DNA of 32,440 bases from Enhygromyxa salina (lineage in GTDB: Bacteria; Myxococcota_A; Polyangia; Nannocystales; Nannocystaceae), in assembly GCF_002994615.1 (NCBI RefSeq), contig NZ_PVNK01000260.1, forward strand, positions 1-32,440. The letters run 5' to 3'. Under the pieces are notes generated by a model. The model had not been told where the DNA came from. It searched no databases and saw only the letters and a program-made list of their open reading frames with translations. The position numbers and the translations under genes are program-made. Shown piece by piece: positions 31,168 to 32,440 of the stretch; the stretch's first letter is position 1, and each line of letters opens with the position of its first letter.

Positions 31168-32440
31168 CTAGGTCCGGCGGCGCTTTTTGGCGGCTGCTTT
31201 CTTCTTCTTCGCCGCGGGCTTCTTCTTCGCTGCAGCCTTCTTCTTCGCCGCGGGCATCTTCTTCGCCGCGGGCTTCTTCTTCGCCGCAGCCTTCTTCGCC
31301 GCAGCCTTCTTCTTCGCTGCCGGCTTCTTCTTCGCTGCAGCCTTCTTCTTCGCTGCAGCCTTCTTCTTCGCCGCCGTCTTCTTCTTCGCCGCCGTCTTCT
31401 TCTTCGCCGCAGCCGTCTTCTTCTTCGCCGCCGTCTTCTTCTTCGCCGCCGTCTTCTTCTTCGCCGCAGTCTTCTTCTTCGCCGCCGCCGTCTTCTTCTT
31501 CGCCGCCGATTTTTTCTTCGCCGCCGGCTTTTTCTTCGCCGCCGCCGTCTTCTTCTTCGCCGCCGTCTTCTTCTTCGCCGCAGTCTTCTTCTTCGCCGCC
31601 GTCTTCTTCGCCGCCGCCTTCTTCTTCGCCGCAGTCTTCTTCTTCGCCGCAGGCTTCTTCTTCGCCGCAGGCTTCTTCTTCGCCGCAGGCTTCTTCTTCG
31701 CCGCAGGCTTCTTCTTCGCCGCCGTCTTCTTCTTCGCCGCAGCAGCCTTCTTCGCCGCAGCCTTCTTCGCCGCAGCCTTCTTCGCTGCCGTCTTCTTCGC
31801 TGCCGTCTTCTTCTTCGCCGCAGCCGTCTTCTTCGCCGCAGCCGTCTTCTTCGCCGCCGCTGTCTTCTTCTTCGCCGCCGTCTTCTTCTTCGCCGCCGTC
31901 TTCTTCTTCGCAGCCGTCGTCTTCTTCGCCGCAGCCTTCTTCTTCGCCGCAGCCTTCTTCTTCGCCGCAGCCTTCTTCGCCGCCGTCTTCTTCTTCGCAG
32001 CCGTCTTCTTCGCAGCAGCCGTCTTCTTCTTCGCAGCCGCTGTCTTTTTCTTCGCTGCCGTCTTCTTCTTCGCAGCAGCCTTCTTCGCTGCCGTCTTCTT
32101 CTTCGCCGCAGCCTTCTTCGCTGCCGTCTTCTTCGCCGCAGCCTTCTTCTTCGCCGCCGCCGTCTTCTTCTTCGCCGCCGCAGCCTTCTTCTCCGCCGCA
32201 GCCTTCTTCTCCGCCGCAGCCTTCTTCTCCGCCGCAGCCTTCTTCTTCGCCGCAGCCTTCTTCGCCGCCGCAGCCTTCTTCGCCGCCGCAGCCTTCTTCG
32301 CCGCCGCAGCCTTCTTCTCCGCAGCAGCCTTCTTCTCCGCAGCAGCCTTCTTCTCCGCCGCAGCCTTCTTCTCCGCCGCAGCCTTCTTCTCCGCCGCAGC
32401 CTTCTTCTCCGCCGCAGCCTTCTTCTCCGCCGCAGCCTTC
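31168..32440 (-). CDS. Histone H1-like Lys/Ala-rich protein, C-terminal part (runs off window)
   Basis: From the stop at 31168-31170 (minus strand, TAG) the frame is open to the window end: 423 codons of nearly pure Lys, Ala, Thr and Pro. Units are AAKKK-T, AAAKKA and PAAKKK, ending AAAKKRRRT. Toward the N-terminal side AAAEKKA units with Glu appear. No start codon compatible with a full gene is present, so the N-terminus lies beyond 32440. Such tails resemble eukaryotic H1 and bacterial AlgP/Hc1-like proteins and are expected to bind DNA or RNA and compact the nucleoid. The plus strand is a nearly uninterrupted CTTCTTCTTCGCCGC pyrimidine-rich repeat, likely unstable and perhaps able to form triplexes. 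Copy numbers probably vary between strains and assemblies. Confidence 0.8.
   Translation of the reverse strand, partial: KAAAEKKAAAEKKAAAEKKAAAEKKAAAEKKAAAEKKAAAEKKAAAAKKAAAAKKAAAAKKAAAKKKAAAEKKAAAEKKAAAEKKAAAAKKKTAAAKKKAAAKKTAAKKAAAKKKTAAKKAAAKKKTAAKKKTAAAKKKTAAAKKTAAKKKTAAKKAAAKKKAAAKKKAAAKKTTAAKKKTAAKKKTAAKKKTAAAKKTAAAKKTAAAKKKTAAKKTAAKKAAAKKAAAKKAAAAKKKTAAKKKPAAKKKPAAKKKPAAKKKPAAKKKTAAKKKAAAKKTAAKKKTAAKKKTAAKKKTAAAKKKPAAKKKSAAKKKTAAAKKKTAAKKKTAAKKKTAAKKKTAAAKKKTAAKKKTAAKKKAAAKKKAAAKKKPAAKKKAAAKKAAAKKKPAAKKMPAAKKKAAAKKKPAAKKKKAAAKKRRRT

Noticed and set aside
31174..32440. CRISPR-like or satellite array appearance of the CTTCTTCGCCGC repeats
   Set aside because: The units are multiples of three, there are no unique spacers, and the minus strand is one uninterrupted Lys/Ala reading frame.

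Overview
The window is high-GC DNA whose gene content points to a myxobacterium, most likely of the Nannocystineae (Plesiocystis/Enhygromyxa/Nannocystis type). This is inferred from Cys-rich DUF4215 'CGDG...CDDGN' repeat lipoproteins, Gly-Asp linkers behind lipoboxes, several stressosome proteins, a long Lys/Ala histone-like protein and a fragment of a major vault protein (MVP) homologue. No rRNA, tRNA, CRISPR array or intact transposase was seen.

Layout. 1-695: a palindromic repeat element present in several copies brackets a broken MVP gene remnant on the minus strand. 870-5295: a DUF4215 lipoprotein, then a large secreted beta-propeller/di-heme cytochrome c. 5438-9060: a stressosome locus. 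On the minus strand lie a V4R-like domain protein, an RsbR with an RsbRD-type N-terminus, and a scrambled remnant of a second such pair. On the plus strand RsbT, RsbS and a PAS-STAS RsbR overlap one another. 9208-12780: a small hypothetical gene, then a minus-strand cassette of ferredoxin reductase, MerR regulator and ferritin-like diiron protein. The reductase and the diiron gene each carry a matching 19-bp dyad exactly 30 bases before the start codon. 12836-13882: a lipoprotein whose C-terminal half is markedly AT-richer than its surroundings. 13961-20563: a complete efflux operon transcribed leftward (TetR, membrane fusion protein, RND pump, TolC). 20839-22308: a divergent gene fusing a GAP/Sap-like membrane domain to a glycerophosphodiester phosphodiesterase. 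Its 5' region and the TetR promoter carry near-identical three-half-site operator clusters, suggesting one regulon. 22314-26981: a small hypothetical, a lipoprotein, an N-terminal-nucleophile acylase of the penicillin/AHL acylase family, and a thioredoxin-fold lipoprotein. 27076-31055: a double-zinc-ribbon protein of unknown function, a small conserved-looking hypothetical, a tandem universal stress protein and a CPBP intramembrane protease. 31168-32440: the C-terminal 423 codons of a histone-H1-like Lys/Ala protein running out of the window.

The most notable points are the vault remnant inside a repeat element, the two regulatory circuits that can be read from paired operators, the GAP-GDPD fusion, and the stressosome module that has no visible downstream phosphatase or sigma factor. 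All functional statements rest on reading motifs by eye; no database search was run.
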